A DNA stretch of 64,000 nucleotides from positions 3,038,001 through 3,102,000 of the forward strand of contig NZ_CP135963.1 in the NCBI RefSeq assembly GCF_032460525.1. Reading direction: 5' to 3'. Both the position numbers and the translations under genes were made by a program. The stretch is from Geodermatophilus sp. DSM 44513. Its GTDB lineage: Bacteria; Actinomycetota; Actinomycetes; Mycobacteriales; Geodermatophilaceae. The notes under the pieces are model-generated. The model had not been told where the DNA came from, searched no databases, and was given only the letters and a program-made list of their open reading frames with translations. This document shows, piece by piece, positions 1 to 8,471 of this stretch (position 1 is its first letter; every line of letters begins with the position of its first letter).

Positions 1-592
1 CGTCGCGCACGCCCTGCACCAGCCCGGCCAGCTGTGCCTCGCGGCGGCCGCGCGCCCGCCGGGCCCGCCAGTGCCGTGGGCCGGCGGTCGCGAAGCCGTC
101 CACCATCGCGGTGAGGTCCCGGGCCATCGCGGGCGCGTCGTCGTCGGCCAGCGGGACGCCGGCCCACGCGCACACCGCCCGGGTGATGACCTCGGCCGCC
201 TCGTCGACCAGCACGACCTCCCCGCGCTGCACCCACCGCGGCACCGCGGCGTCCCAGGCGGCCGTGGCGCCGTCGACCAGCGCGGCGACCCGGGCGTCGT
301 CCATCAGCAGGCCGATGAACACGGCCTTGCGGGTGCGGTGCGCCGGCCCGTCCAGGGTGTGCACCGCGCCCTTGCCGAACAGCGTGCCCTGCACCGGCTC
401 GGGGACGGCGTGCGAGCGGCGCACGTGGTCCTCGTCGTAGAGGAACCGAGCCGCCTCGGGGCCCTCGATGCCCAGCACGGGCAGCCCGCCGAGCCTCGCT
501 GCGACGGTGCGCCGCCCGCGCGCCCGGCGGGCGTCGGGCAGCCAGCCGTAGCCCTTGGCGATCAGCAGCAGGCCGTTCTCGAGTCGTCGCAC
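1..592 (-). CDS. Cytochrome P450, CYP152-like fatty-acid peroxygenase (N-terminal part)
   Basis: About 197 N-terminal residues are present; the gene runs off the left edge, so the heme-binding Cys loop is not visible. The start is GTG at 592 (reads VRRLENG), with GGGAGC just upstream. Readable P450 features include a YDEDHVRRSHAVPEPVQ stretch followed by LFGKGAVHTLDGPAHRTRK. This matches the N-terminal layout of CYP152 peroxygenases, which use H2O2 to hydroxylate fatty acids at alpha or beta carbons without a redox partner. The subfamily call rests on this N-terminal similarity only; an ordinary P450 cannot be excluded because the active-site Arg and Cys lie outside the window. Confidence 0.75.
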   Translation of the reverse strand, partial: MRRLENGLLLIAKGYGWLPDARRARGRRTVAARLGGLPVLGIEGPEAARFLYDEDHVRRSHAVPEPVQGTLFGKGAVHTLDGPAHRTRKAVFIGLLMDDARVAALVDGATAAWDAAVPRWVQRGEVVLVDEAAEVITRAVCAWAGVPLADDDAPAMARDLTAMVDGFATAGPRHWRARRARGRREAQLAGLVQGVRD

Positions 593-642
593 GGAGCTCC
601 CGTGCCCACGCCCTGCTCCTGTCACACGGACCCGCGCCCAGG

Positions 643-704
643 CCCCGTGCAGAGGCTCGCCGCGAGCGAGCGGAGCGAGGCGTGGGGGGAGGGGTGGTCC
701 TTCG
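643..704. repeat. GC-rich post-stop inverted-repeat element (copy 1)
   Basis: The element lies directly behind the stop codon of the SIR2-like gene (stop at 705-707, minus strand). It contains GAGCGAGCGGAGCGAGGCG and ends in GGTGGTCCTTCG. Similar elements sit at 3962-4022, 6214-6272, 7081-7136 and 14962-15070. The pairing of the outer arms is weaker here than in the other copies. It probably acts as a transcript 3' end structure. Confidence 0.6.
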
Positions 705-2324
705 TCACCCCGCGCGCTGGTCCTGCAGGCGGTCGTCGCGCGGGGCGCTGGCCCCGTCCGGCGGGGGCTGGCCGGACGCGCTCCGCCGCGAGCCCAGCCG
801 GCGCAGCAGCGCGGCGACCTCCCCGACCGCCCAGGACGTGCCGCCCCCGGGCACCGCGCACTCGACCTGCTGCAGCGCCGCGGCGAGGGTGCACTCCTCC
901 TCCGACAGCATCCCGCGGTAGGCCGGGTCGAGCAGGTAGCCGGTGGGCGGGGTGGACAGGCAGCCGATGCAGTCCAGCAGCACCTCCAGCAGCCGGGCCG
1001 CCTCCGCCGGCGGGGTGTCCGCCGGTGCCATCGCCACGGTCTGCACGTCCCGCTCCCACAGCCGGGCGCGGGCCGCGTCGTCGGTCAGCGCGAGCACGGT
1101 GCCGCTGCGTCGGCGCGGCACCGCGCCGGGGGCCTGGACGGCGGTGCGCACCTGGTGGGCGATGCGGATGAGGTCGTCGTCCTGCATCGAGGTGCCGACG
1201 AACAGCACGTGCCGGGTGAGCAGCAGCGAGTGCAGCACACCGGCCAGCGCCGCGCGGCTGTCCCCGAACTGCAGGTACTCCTCGCGGGTCAGCACCACGC
1301 TGGCCGGGTGGGCGGCGTCCCCGTGCAGCTTGAGCAGCCACGGGCGGCCCGGCTCGGCCTCGTCGTAGGGCAGCACCGCCAGGTCGCGGCCGATGTCGGC
1401 GGCGGCGAGCTCGACCAGCGGGTCGTAGTTGGTGGTGACGAACTCCTGGACCGGCAGGTCGGCGATCAGCGCGTGCGCCAGCGCGTACTGGCCCGGCCCG
1501 AACCGCTCCTGCACGTAGCGCTCCAGCTCCTCGCGGCCCAGCTCGCGGGCCAGCAGCGCCGCGGCGTCCTGCGCCGGGAGCCGGGCCAGTCCGGCGCGCA
1601 GGCCGTCGTCCAGGCCGGTGCGGCCGGCCAGCTCGTCAAGCAGCTGCTCCCACGTCGGCAGGCCGGCCGCGGCGCTCACCCCGGCGCCGACGAAGGCGGC
1701 CAGCTGCCCGCGGCGGGCCCGCTCGCCGAGGTCCGCGGCCAGCTCGGCCAGGTGCCGGGGCAGGTCCCAGCTGTCCGGCTCGGCGCGGCGCACCCGCTGG
1801 GCGGCGGCCAGGTCGCTGGGCCCGCGCAGCACCAGCGCGACGTCGAAGCCGTGCTCGGCGGCGCCCTCGCGCAGCACCGGCAGCAGCCGTTGCAGCAGGG
1901 TGCCGCGCTGCCCGGCGGCCCCGCCCCAGCCGGTGCCCAGCGCCGGCAGCGCGACCAGCCGGCGGGCCCGCCCGTGCACCGGGGCCGGCACCTCCCGCCG
2001 GGCGACCGCGGCCAGCGCCGCCCGCGCGCCGTCGACCAGCCAGCGCAGCGCGTCCTCCCCGTCGCGCTGCTGCTCGTCGACGGTGTCGACCAGCCACAGC
2101 CCCCGGTCACCGGCCCGCCCACCGGGCACCCGGAGGACCCGCTCTCCGTCGCGCCACCCCAGGCCCAGGCACACGCCGTCGGGGTCCTCGGTGGTCACGA
2201 CGTCGTCCGGGAGCAGGGCACGCCACTCGGCGGTGACCCGCAGCGACCGGTCGGTCGGCACCAGGACGTCGTCGCACACCAGCCGCCGGAGGTCGGCCCC
2301 GACGACGAAGACGTGTCCGGTCAC
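705..2324 (-). CDS. SIR2-family NADase-like protein with extra N-terminal domain
   Basis: 540 residues from GTG 2324 (VTGHVFVVGAD); an in-frame GTG at 2342 is the alternative. The C-terminal two thirds carry the SIR2 Rossmann signature: GAGVS at about 213-217, TTNYD at about 297-301 (Asn), KLHGD at about 332-336 (His), then FVGTSMQDDDL at about 375. The Asn and His are those required for NAD+ hydrolysis in defence SIR2 proteins such as ThsA. No zinc-finger Cys set is visible, so a classical deacetylase is unlikely. Residues 1-205 form a separate domain containing ALPALGTGWGG, which looks macro-domain-like. I infer a possible NAD-depleting defence or stress protein. The nearest same-strand gene is a small membrane protein 74 bp upstream. 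Confidence 0.8.
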   Translation of the reverse strand: MTGHVFVVGADLRRLVCDDVLVPTDRSLRVTAEWRALLPDDVVTTEDPDGVCLGLGWRDGERVLRVPGGRAGDRGLWLVDTVDEQQRDGEDALRWLVDGARAALAAVARREVPAPVHGRARRLVALPALGTGWGGAAGQRGTLLQRLLPVLREGAAEHGFDVALVLRGPSDLAAAQRVRRAEPDSWDLPRHLAELAADLGERARRGQLAAFVGAGVSAAAGLPTWEQLLDELAGRTGLDDGLRAGLARLPAQDAAALLARELGREELERYVQERFGPGQYALAHALIADLPVQEFVTTNYDPLVELAAADIGRDLAVLPYDEAEPGRPWLLKLHGDAAHPASVVLTREEYLQFGDSRAALAGVLHSLLLTRHVLFVGTSMQDDDLIRIAHQVRTAVQAPGAVPRRRSGTVLALTDDAARARLWERDVQTVAMAPADTPPAEAARLLEVLLDCIGCLSTPPTGYLLDPAYRGMLSEEECTLAAALQQVECAVPGGGTSWAVGEVAALLRRLGSRRSASGQPPPDGASAPRDDRLQDQRAG

Positions 2325-2397
2325 GGGTGCAGGGGTGCCCACTGCGCGGACGGCGAACCGGCCGGTACCGCCGACGCGGGCGGCGCCGGCCGGGTGC

Positions 2398-3000
2398 TCA
2401 GCGCGGGATGGCGCAGCCGCCGGCGCTGCACGCGCAGCCGGCGCAGGCCGCCGGCCGGGCCGGCGCCGGGCGGGCCGCCACGGCACGCAGGTTGACGGCG
2501 GCGACGACCAGGGTCACGCCGAGCAGGCCGAGGCCCAGCGCCCCGACGACGGTGGCGGCCTCCGCGGCGCGCGGCCACCCGGCGACCAGCCCGGTGACGG
2601 CCAGCAGGCCGGTCACCAGTGCCCACCAGACCAGCGCGGCGTACCCGCTGCGGCGCACCGCCCCCCCGCGGCGCAGCAGCGTCAGCGCGCCGGTGAGCAG
2701 CACCGCGGGGACGGCGGCCAGCACTGCCCAGCCCGCGACGCCGGCGGGGCCGAGGGCGAGGGCGGCCGCGACGCCGCCCGCGGCGCCGATCGCCGCGCCG
2801 GGCGCGCGCCGGCCCTCGGTGACCAGCTGCACCGCGCGGGCGACCGCCAGCGCGCCCCCCACCCCGAGCAGCAACCGGACGCCGCCGTCGGCCCAGGTCG
2901 CCACGGCTGCCGCCACCACGAGCAGGACGACGCCGCCGGCCATCCACCCGGGCCACGCCCGCCGGGCCCGCTCCGGGCTCGTCCCCGCCACCGCCGTCAT
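2398..3000 (-). CDS. Multi-pass membrane protein with Cys-rich C-terminus
   Basis: 200 residues from ATG at 3000. About six hydrophobic segments are readable between residues 20 and 170 (for example MAGGVVLLVVAAAVATWA, then several Ala/Leu/Val-rich helices). The last 15 residues hold four Cys in the pattern CAGCACSAGGC. No family is recognised. It lies 74 bp upstream of the SIR2-like gene on the same strand, so co-transcription is possible. The Cys cluster could bind metal or be a by-product of composition; only the sequence pattern is certain. Confidence 0.7.
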   Translation of the reverse strand: MTAVAGTSPERARRAWPGWMAGGVVLLVVAAAVATWADGGVRLLLGVGGALAVARAVQLVTEGRRAPGAAIGAAGGVAAALALGPAGVAGWAVLAAVPAVLLTGALTLLRRGGAVRRSGYAALVWWALVTGLLAVTGLVAGWPRAAEAATVVGALGLGLLGVTLVVAAVNLRAVAARPAPARPAACAGCACSAGGCAIPR

Positions 3001-3121
3001 CGCCGCACCGCTCGCCACGGCTCCGAGTGTCCCCCACCGGCACCGGAGCACCGGGCGGACGGGTCGCCGCTGTGCCACGCTCAGGAGTCCAGTGGGTCTC
3101 GGCACGGCAGGAGGAACGGCC

Positions 3122-3961
3122 ATGGGCGGGACGACGGGTCGGGCGGCGGGGGCCGCGGGACGGGCCGGGGACAGCGACTCCCTGGAGCACCTGGCCCGCG
3201 TCGGGCTCGTCGCCTACGGCGTGGTGCACCTGGTCCTCGCCTGGCTGGCCGTGCAGCTGGCCTGGGGCGGCGGCGACGACGACCCGGCCGACCAGTCCGG
3301 CGCGTTCGCCCAGCTCGCCGAGCAGCCGCTGGGCCGGCCGCTGCTGTGGCTGCTCGCGGTCGGGCTCATGGCCCTGGCGGCGTGGCAGGCCGCGGAGGTG
3401 CTGCGCTGGCGCGGGCGCCTGTCGTCCTCCGGCGAGGCGCGGAAGCAGGCGGTGGAGAAGACCGGCAAGGCCGTGGCCAAGGCGGTCCTGTACGCGGTGC
3501 TGGCGGTGCTGGCGGTCCGCGCCGCCACGGGGGGCGGCGGGTCCGGCGGCGGCCAGCAGCAGGTGGGCGGCGTCTTCGGCTGGCCGGGCGGACGCTGGCT
3601 GGTGGGGCTGGTCGGCCTCGCCGTCGTCGGCGTGGGCGCCTACCTGGTGCACAAGGGGCTCAGCCGGAGGTTCCTGGAGGAGATCGACCTGCGCGACGCG
3701 TCGGCGCGGACCACCCGCCTGGTCACCCGGCTCGGGCAGGCCGGGTTCCCCGCCAAGGGCGTGGCGCTGGGCGTCGTGGGCGGCCTGCTGGTGCACGCCG
3801 CGGTCACCTTCGACCCGGCCCGGGCCGGCGGTCTGGACGGCGCGCTGCGCACCGTCCTCGAGGCGCCGTTCGGGCAGGTGCTGCTCACCCTGGTCGCGGT
3901 GGGCATCGCCGCGTTCGGCGCCTACTGCCTCGTGCGGGCCCGCTACCCGGAGCGCACCTAG
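3122..3961 (+). CDS. DUF1206 membrane protein (first copy)
   Basis: 279 residues from ATG 3122, preceded by AGGAGG. The protein shows the three-fold DUF1206 arrangement: repeated blocks beginning with an Arg-x-Gly-x-x-x-x-Gly pattern, here RVGLVAYGVVHLVLAW near residue 27, a middle block ending KGLSRRFLEEIDLR, and a third block LGQAGFPAKGVALGVVGG. Each block contributes about two membrane helices. The function of DUF1206 proteins is unknown. The stop TAG abuts the GTG of a paralogue, so the pair looks co-transcribed with the DUF2254 gene that follows. Confidence 0.88.
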   Translation: MGGTTGRAAGAAGRAGDSDSLEHLARVGLVAYGVVHLVLAWLAVQLAWGGGDDDPADQSGAFAQLAEQPLGRPLLWLLAVGLMALAAWQAAEVLRWRGRLSSSGEARKQAVEKTGKAVAKAVLYAVLAVLAVRAATGGGGSGGGQQQVGGVFGWPGGRWLVGLVGLAVVGVGAYLVHKGLSRRFLEEIDLRDASARTTRLVTRLGQAGFPAKGVALGVVGGLLVHAAVTFDPARAGGLDGALRTVLEAPFGQVLLTLVAVGIAAFGAYCLVRARYPERT

Positions 3962-4022
3962 GTGGAGGACCCCCCTGCCCCCCACCGCTCGCACGCCCGC
4001 GGCGGGCCGCTGCAGGGGGGCC
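3962..4022. repeat. GC-rich post-stop inverted-repeat element (copy 2)
   Basis: It begins right after the TAG of the first DUF1206 gene. Arms CCCCCCTGC and GCAGGGGGG face each other across about 36 nt. The element overlaps the open start of the next gene, so the first 20 or so codons of that reading frame are repeat DNA. Confidence 0.65.
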
Positions 4023-4861
4023 GTCTCGGGCGCCTGCTGGAGTCCGCCCGCGAGGTCACCGACCACCCGGTGCTCGAGGCGGTGGCCCGGGTGGGCCTGG
4101 TGGCCTACGGCGTGCTGCACCTGCTGATCGGCTGGCTGGCCGTCGAGCTGGCCCGCGGCGTCGGACACACAGACGCCGACCAGACCGGCGCCCTCCAGGC
4201 GGTCGCCGGCACGACCGGCGGCACGGCACTGCTGTGGCTGATCGGTCTGGGCCTGTTCTCCCTCGCGCTGTGGCAGGGCGGCGAGGTGCTGCTGTGGTGG
4301 CACGGCCTGCTGGACCGCGAGCACCGGCTGCGGACGGCGTTCGTGTGCACGAAGTGCCTGGCCAAGGCCGCCGTCTACGCCGTGCTCGGCGCGACGGCGC
4401 TGCTGTTCGCGCTCGGGTGGGAGTACCAGGCCGACGAGCGGTTCCGGGAGCTGACCGGCGAGGCCCTGGAGGTGCCCGGCGGTGCGCTGCTGGTGTACGC
4501 CGTCGCGGCCGGGGTGGTCGCCGTGGGCTTCTACACCCTGGCCCGCGGGGTGACCGGCGGGTTCATGAAGGACATCGACCTGCCCACCGCGCCCGACCGC
4601 TGGGAGCCGGTCATCGAGGCCGTCGGCCGGGTGGGCTACGTCGCCAAGGGCATCGCCTTCGGCCTGGTCGGCGTGCTCCTGTGGCGGGCGGCGAGCACCG
4701 CCGACGTCTCCACCGCCACCGGGCTGGACGGCGCGCTGACCGCGATCGGCTCGGTCCGCGCCGGGCCCTGGCTGCTGGGCGGGGTGGCCGCCGGGTTCGC
4801 CGCCTTCGGGGTGTACGCGCTGGCCCGGGCCCGCTACCCCGACCGGGACCCCTCGTCGTGA
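3962..4861 (+). CDS. DUF1206 membrane protein (second copy)
   Basis: At most 299 residues, paralogous to the gene before it: RVGLVAYGVLHLLIGWLAVEL matches the first copy almost residue for residue, and the third block GRVGYVAKGIAFGLVGV matches too. The only start codon found upstream of the conserved part is GTG 3962, touching the previous stop. Translation from there reads through a GC-rich inverted repeat (3962-4022), which gives a non-conserved Pro/Arg/His/Gly-rich head. A rare start further inside is possible. The gene overlaps the following DUF2254 gene by 4 bp (GTGA). Membrane location is clear; function is unknown. Confidence 0.85.
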   Translation: MEDPPAPHRSHARGGPLQGGRLGRLLESAREVTDHPVLEAVARVGLVAYGVLHLLIGWLAVELARGVGHTDADQTGALQAVAGTTGGTALLWLIGLGLFSLALWQGGEVLLWWHGLLDREHRLRTAFVCTKCLAKAAVYAVLGATALLFALGWEYQADERFRELTGEALEVPGGALLVYAVAAGVVAVGFYTLARGVTGGFMKDIDLPTAPDRWEPVIEAVGRVGYVAKGIAFGLVGVLLWRAASTADVSTATGLDGALTAIGSVRAGPWLLGGVAAGFAAFGVYALARARYPDRDPSS

Positions 4862-6204
4862 CCCCGCAGGGCAGCCGGTGGGCGAGGGTCCGCGAGGCGG
4901 TCACCGGCGCGCTGTGGCCGCTGCCGACGGTGGCGATCGTGCTGGCCGTCGGCCTGGGCGTCGGGTTGCCGGTCCTCGACGACGTGCTGGACGCGGGGCA
5001 GCGACCGCTGGTCCTGGTGTTCGAGGGCGGGCCGTCGGCGGCGCGCGGCATCCTCTCGACGATCGCCGGCTCCATCATCTCGGTCACCACGCTGCTGTTC
5101 TCGCTGACGATCGTGACCCTGCAGCTGGCCAGCAGCCAGTACTCGCCGCGGCTGCTGCAGACGTTCGTCCGCGACCGCGTCGTCCAGGTCTGCCTCGGGG
5201 TGCTGCTGGCCACCTTCGTCTACGCACTGGTGGTGCTGCGCAGCGTGCGGTCGGCCGACGAGTCCGAGGACTCGTCGTTCGTGCCGCGGATCTCGGTCAC
5301 CGTGGCGTTGCTGTTCACCCTGGCCTCGGTCGCCGCGCTGGTGACCTTCCTCGCCCACCAGACCCGCCAGCTGCGCGTCGAGACGATGATGCGCGACGTC
5401 CACACCGAGGCCACCGCCACTCTCGACCGGCTCACGGCGCAGCTGGACGACGAGCCCGACGGCCCGCTGCCGGCGGTGCCCGCGCACGCCCGGCTGCTGT
5501 GCGCCCGCGCCAGCGGCTTCCTGGTGCAGACCGACGAGCGACCGCTGCTGGAGGCGCTGAGCGGCCGGGGGGCGGTGCTGCGGCTGGACCGCCGCCCCGG
5601 CGAGTCCGTCGTCGCCGGGACGCCGCTGGCCTGGGTGTGGACCGACGACCCGGCGGCGGAGCCGCCGGTCGACGACCTGGAGGCGGCGCTGGCGCAGCAC
5701 GTGGTGCTGTCCTACGAGCGGTCGCCGGCGGCCGACCCCAGCTACGGGTTGCGCAAGCTCGTCGACATCGCCGCCCGCGCCCTCTCCCCCGGCATCAACG
5801 ACCCGACGACCGCCGTGCACGCCCTGTCGCACGTCTCCACGCTGGTCGGACAGCTCAGCTCGCGCGGCACCTGGCACCGGCGGGTGGCCGGCGACGACGG
5901 CGTCCCCCGGCTGCTGCTGCCGTCGTGGGACCACGGGGCGCTGCTGGACCTGGCGGTCACCCAGGTCCGCAGCTACGGCCGGCAGGACCCCACCGTCGTC
6001 GAGCGGCTGTTCTCGCTGCTCGCCGAGGCGGGCTGGCGGGCGCGCAGCGAGCAGCAGCGGCAGGCGGTCCGGGAGCACTGTGCGGCGCTGACCGCCCAGT
6101 CCCTCGGGGAGGTGCCGGCCGGGCGCACCGAGGACGACGTGCGGCGGATGGCCGCGGCCGTCGAGCGGGCCCTGGAGCACCGGTGGGAGCCGCTCGAGAC
6201 CTGA
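4858..6204 (+). CDS. DUF2254 membrane protein
   Basis: 448 residues from GTG 4858, overlapping the preceding stop by 4 bp. N-terminal half: four hydrophobic segments with the DUF2254 core around SSQYSPRLLQTFVRDR (about residue 90) and a FLAHQTRQLRVETMM region near 165. C-terminal half: a soluble domain including ALSPGINDPTTAVHAL near residue 310. DUF2254 proteins are predicted membrane proteins of unknown role. It is the last gene of the DUF1206-DUF1206-DUF2254 run and is convergent with fabG across a shared inverted repeat. Confidence 0.88.
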   Translation: MTPQGSRWARVREAVTGALWPLPTVAIVLAVGLGVGLPVLDDVLDAGQRPLVLVFEGGPSAARGILSTIAGSIISVTTLLFSLTIVTLQLASSQYSPRLLQTFVRDRVVQVCLGVLLATFVYALVVLRSVRSADESEDSSFVPRISVTVALLFTLASVAALVTFLAHQTRQLRVETMMRDVHTEATATLDRLTAQLDDEPDGPLPAVPAHARLLCARASGFLVQTDERPLLEALSGRGAVLRLDRRPGESVVAGTPLAWVWTDDPAAEPPVDDLEAALAQHVVLSYERSPAADPSYGLRKLVDIAARALSPGINDPTTAVHALSHVSTLVGQLSSRGTWHRRVAGDDGVPRLLLPSWDHGALLDLAVTQVRSYGRQDPTVVERLFSLLAEAGWRARSEQQRQAVREHCAALTAQSLGEVPAGRTEDDVRRMAAAVERALEHRWEPLET

Positions 6205-6213
6205 GCGGGCGGC

Positions 6214-6272
6214 GCGGCCCCCCTGCAGGGTCCCGCCGCGAGCTCGCGAGTGGTGAGGGGCAGGGGGGTCCT
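6214..6272. terminator. Bidirectional GC-rich inverted repeat between convergent genes (copy 3)
   Basis: Arms GGCCCCCCTGC and GCAGGGGGGTCC enclose a loop that itself contains CGCGAGCTCGCGAG. It occupies the 73-bp gap between the DUF2254 stop and the fabG stop. Both orientation and position suit a shared transcription terminator, without a clear U-tract. Confidence 0.6.
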
Positions 6273-6277
6273 TCTCT

Positions 6278-7045
6278 TCAGTTCCGGGGGCCGCCGGCGA
6301 CGTAGAGGACCTGGCCGGTGACGAAGCCGGCGCCCTCGCTGACCAGGAAGGACACCGTGTGCGCGATGTCGTCGGGGTGCCCGGCGCGCTGGACGGGGAT
6401 CGCGGCCGCCCGCTCGGCCACGTACTCCTCCCAGTCGCGCCCGATGCGCTCGGCGGTGGCGCGGGTCATGTCGGTGGCGATGAACCCGGGGGCGACGGCG
6501 TTGGCGGTGACGCCGAAGCGGCCCAGCTCGACGGCGAGGGTCTTGGTGAAGCCCTGCAGGCCGGCCTTGGCGGCGGCGTAGTTGGCCTGGCCGCGGTTGC
6601 CCAGCGCCGAGGTGCTCGACAGGTTCACCACCCGGCCCCAGCCGGCGGCGACCATGTGCTGCTGCACCGCGCGGGTCATGAGGAACGACCCGCGCAGGTG
6701 GACGTGCATGACGACGTCCCAGTCGGTGTCGGTCATCTTGAACAGCATGGCGTCGCGGGTGACGCCGGCGTTGTTGACCAGGACGACCGGTGGCCCGAGC
6801 TCGGCGACCACCCGGTCGACGGCGGCCTGCGCCTGGCCGGCGTCGCCGACGTCGGCGCCCACCGCGAGCGCCCGGCCGCCGGCGGCCGCGATCTGCTGCA
6901 CGGTGCCGCGGGCGTCGTCCTCGGCCAGGTCGAGCACGGCCACGGCGAAGCCGTCCTCGGCCAGGCGCCGCGCGGTGGCGGCGCCGATGCCGCGGGCCGC
7001 GCCGGTGACGACGGCGACCCGCTGCTGGGCGGTGGGGCTGGACAT
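6278..7045 (-). CDS. fabG: SDR: 3-oxoacyl-ACP/acetoacetyl-CoA reductase (FabG/PhaB type)
   Basis: 255 residues, ATG at 7045. Classical short-chain dehydrogenase: TGAARGIGAAT cofactor loop at about 15-25, NNAG near 91, catalytic Ser in LSSTSALG, YAAAKAG with the Tyr-x-x-x-Lys pair near 156, and a C-terminal TGQVLYVAGG. It is expected to reduce 3-oxoacyl thioesters with NADPH. It follows a thiolase on the same strand, with only a GC-rich repeat between them. The pair therefore could make or degrade 3-hydroxyacyl-CoA (a PhaA/PhaB-like couple or beta-oxidation). Substrate carrier (ACP or CoA) cannot be decided from sequence. Confidence 0.85.
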   Translation of the reverse strand: MSSPTAQQRVAVVTGAARGIGAATARRLAEDGFAVAVLDLAEDDARGTVQQIAAAGGRALAVGADVGDAGQAQAAVDRVVAELGPPVVLVNNAGVTRDAMLFKMTDTDWDVVMHVHLRGSFLMTRAVQQHMVAAGWGRVVNLSSTSALGNRGQANYAAAKAGLQGFTKTLAVELGRFGVTANAVAPGFIATDMTRATAERIGRDWEEYVAERAAAIPVQRAGHPDDIAHTVSFLVSEGAGFVTGQVLYVAGGPRN

Positions 7046-7080
7046 GCGGCGACTCCGGAGGTGGGTGGACGGGACGGCCG

Positions 7081-7136
7081 GCCTCCCTGCAGGGGCCCGC
7101 GCCGAGCGGAGCGAGGCGTGGGGGGCAGGGAGGTCC
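7081..7136. repeat. GC-rich post-stop inverted-repeat element (copy 4)
   Basis: Arms GCCTCCCTGC and GCAGGGAGG flank GCCGAGCGGAGCGAGGCGTG, the same core as copy 1. It lies immediately after the thiolase stop (7141-7143, minus strand) and before fabG, so it may attenuate read-through into fabG. Confidence 0.65.
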
Positions 7137-7140
7137 TTCT

Positions 7141-8352
7141 TCAGACGCGCTCGAACAGGGCGGCGAGGCCCTGGCCGCCGCCGATGCACATCGTCTCCAG
7201 CCCGTAGCGGGCGTCGCGGCGGGCCATCTCGCGGGTGAGGGTGGCCAGGATGCGGCCGCCCGTGGCGCCCACCGGGTGGCCGAGTGAGATGCCGGAGCCG
7301 TTGACGTTGGTGCGCTCCCAGTCGGCGTCGGTGAAGCCCCACTCGCGGGCGACGGCGAGCACCTGGCTGGCGAAGGCCTCGTTGAGCTCGATCAGGTCGA
7401 CCTCGGCGAGCTTCACGTCGGCCAGCGCGAGTGCCTTGGCGGTGGCCGGCACCGGGCCGATGCCCATGGTCCTCGGCGGCACGCCGGCCACGGCCCACGA
7501 CACCAGCCGGGCCAGGGGCGTGAGGCCGAGCTCGGCGGCCTTCTCCGGGGAGGTCACCACGCACACCGCGGCCCCGTCGTTCTGCCCGCTGGCGTTGCCG
7601 GCGGTGACCGTGGCCTCCGGGTCGTCCTTGCCCATGATCGGGCGCAGCCTGGCGAGGGTCGCCACGTCGGAGTCCGGGCGGATGTGCTCGTCGCGGTCGA
7701 CGACGGTGTCGCCCTTCCGGCCGCGGACGGTCACCGGCACGATCTCGTCGGCGAACCGTCCGGCCTCGGTGGCGGCCGCGGCGCGCCGGTGGCTGCGGAC
7801 GGCGTACTCGTCCTGCTCCTCGCGGCTGATCCGGTACTCCCGCCGCAGGTTCTCCGCGGTCTCCAGCATGCCGCCGGGCACCGGGTGGTGCTGCCCGCCG
7901 GCGGTGACCCGGCCGCGGGCCAGCCCGTCCTGCAGCAGCACGCCGGGACCGGCCTTGACGCCCCAGCGCATGGCGGAGGAGTAGAACGGCGCGTTGCTCA
8001 TCGACTCGGCCCCGCCGGCCAGGACGACGTCCGCCGCGCCGGTCTGCACCTGCATCGCCGCGTAGAGCACCGCCTGCAGGCCCGAGCCGCAGCGCCGGTC
8101 GACCTGGATGCCGGAGGCGGTCACCGGCAGGCCGGCGTCCAGCGCGGCGACGCGGCCGAGCGCGGGGGCCTCCATCGTCGGGTAGCAGTGGCCGAGCAGC
8201 ACGTCGTCCACCGACTCCGGTGGCAGGCCGGTGCGCTGCACGACCGCCCGGACGACGGTGGCGGCGAGGTCCTGGACCGGCACGTCGCGCAGGGTGCCGC
8301 CGAAGCCCCCCACCGGGGTCCGCAGGGGCTCGCAGATGACCGCATCACGCAC
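7141..8352 (-). CDS. Thiolase (acetyl-CoA C-acyltransferase)
   Basis: 403 residues from GTG 8352, with GAGGAGG 6 nt upstream. Thiolase landmarks: nucleophilic Cys in [11 protein letters not shown] near residue 91, [27 protein letters not shown] with the catalytic His near 355, and the second catalytic Cys in MCIGGGQG near the C-terminus. The enzyme either condenses two acetyl-CoA or cleaves 3-ketoacyl-CoA. Usual thiolase length is about 390-400, so it is complete. Its neighbour fabG on the same strand supports a role in acyl-CoA or polyhydroxyalkanoate-type metabolism; no PHA synthase is seen in the window. Confidence 0.92.
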   Translation of the reverse strand: MRDAVICEPLRTPVGGFGGTLRDVPVQDLAATVVRAVVQRTGLPPESVDDVLLGHCYPTMEAPALGRVAALDAGLPVTASGIQVDRRCGSGLQAVLYAAMQVQTGAADVVLAGGAESMSNAPFYSSAMRWGVKAGPGVLLQDGLARGRVTAGGQHHPVPGGMLETAENLRREYRISREEQDEYAVRSHRRAAAATEAGRFADEIVPVTVRGRKGDTVVDRDEHIRPDSDVATLARLRPIMGKDDPEATVTAGNASGQNDGAAVCVVTSPEKAAELGLTPLARLVSWAVAGVPPRTMGIGPVPATAKALALADVKLAEVDLIELNEAFASQVLAVAREWGFTDADWERTNVNGSGISLGHPVGATGGRILATLTREMARRDARYGLETMCIGGGQGLAALFERV

Positions 8353-8471
8353 GGGGTCCTCCTCGTCGGTCGCCGTCGGCACCGTGAGTCTGCCCCCGCG
8401 CCCCGGCGCGCGCCCCGTCGGCCTCCCCGCGGCCGGCGCCGGGCCGACGTCGGGCTCCGTAGGGTGCCGCG

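Noticed and set aside
705..2324. A classical sirtuin protein deacetylase
   Set aside because: No CxxC zinc ribbon, and the sequence style is that of SIR2 NADase-type proteins with an N-terminal extension.
1618..4857. A plus-strand frame running in front of the DUF2254 gene to give a 1528-residue protein
   Set aside because: Only the part from 4858 is conserved; the rest is antisense to the SIR2-like gene or out of frame with the DUF1206 genes.
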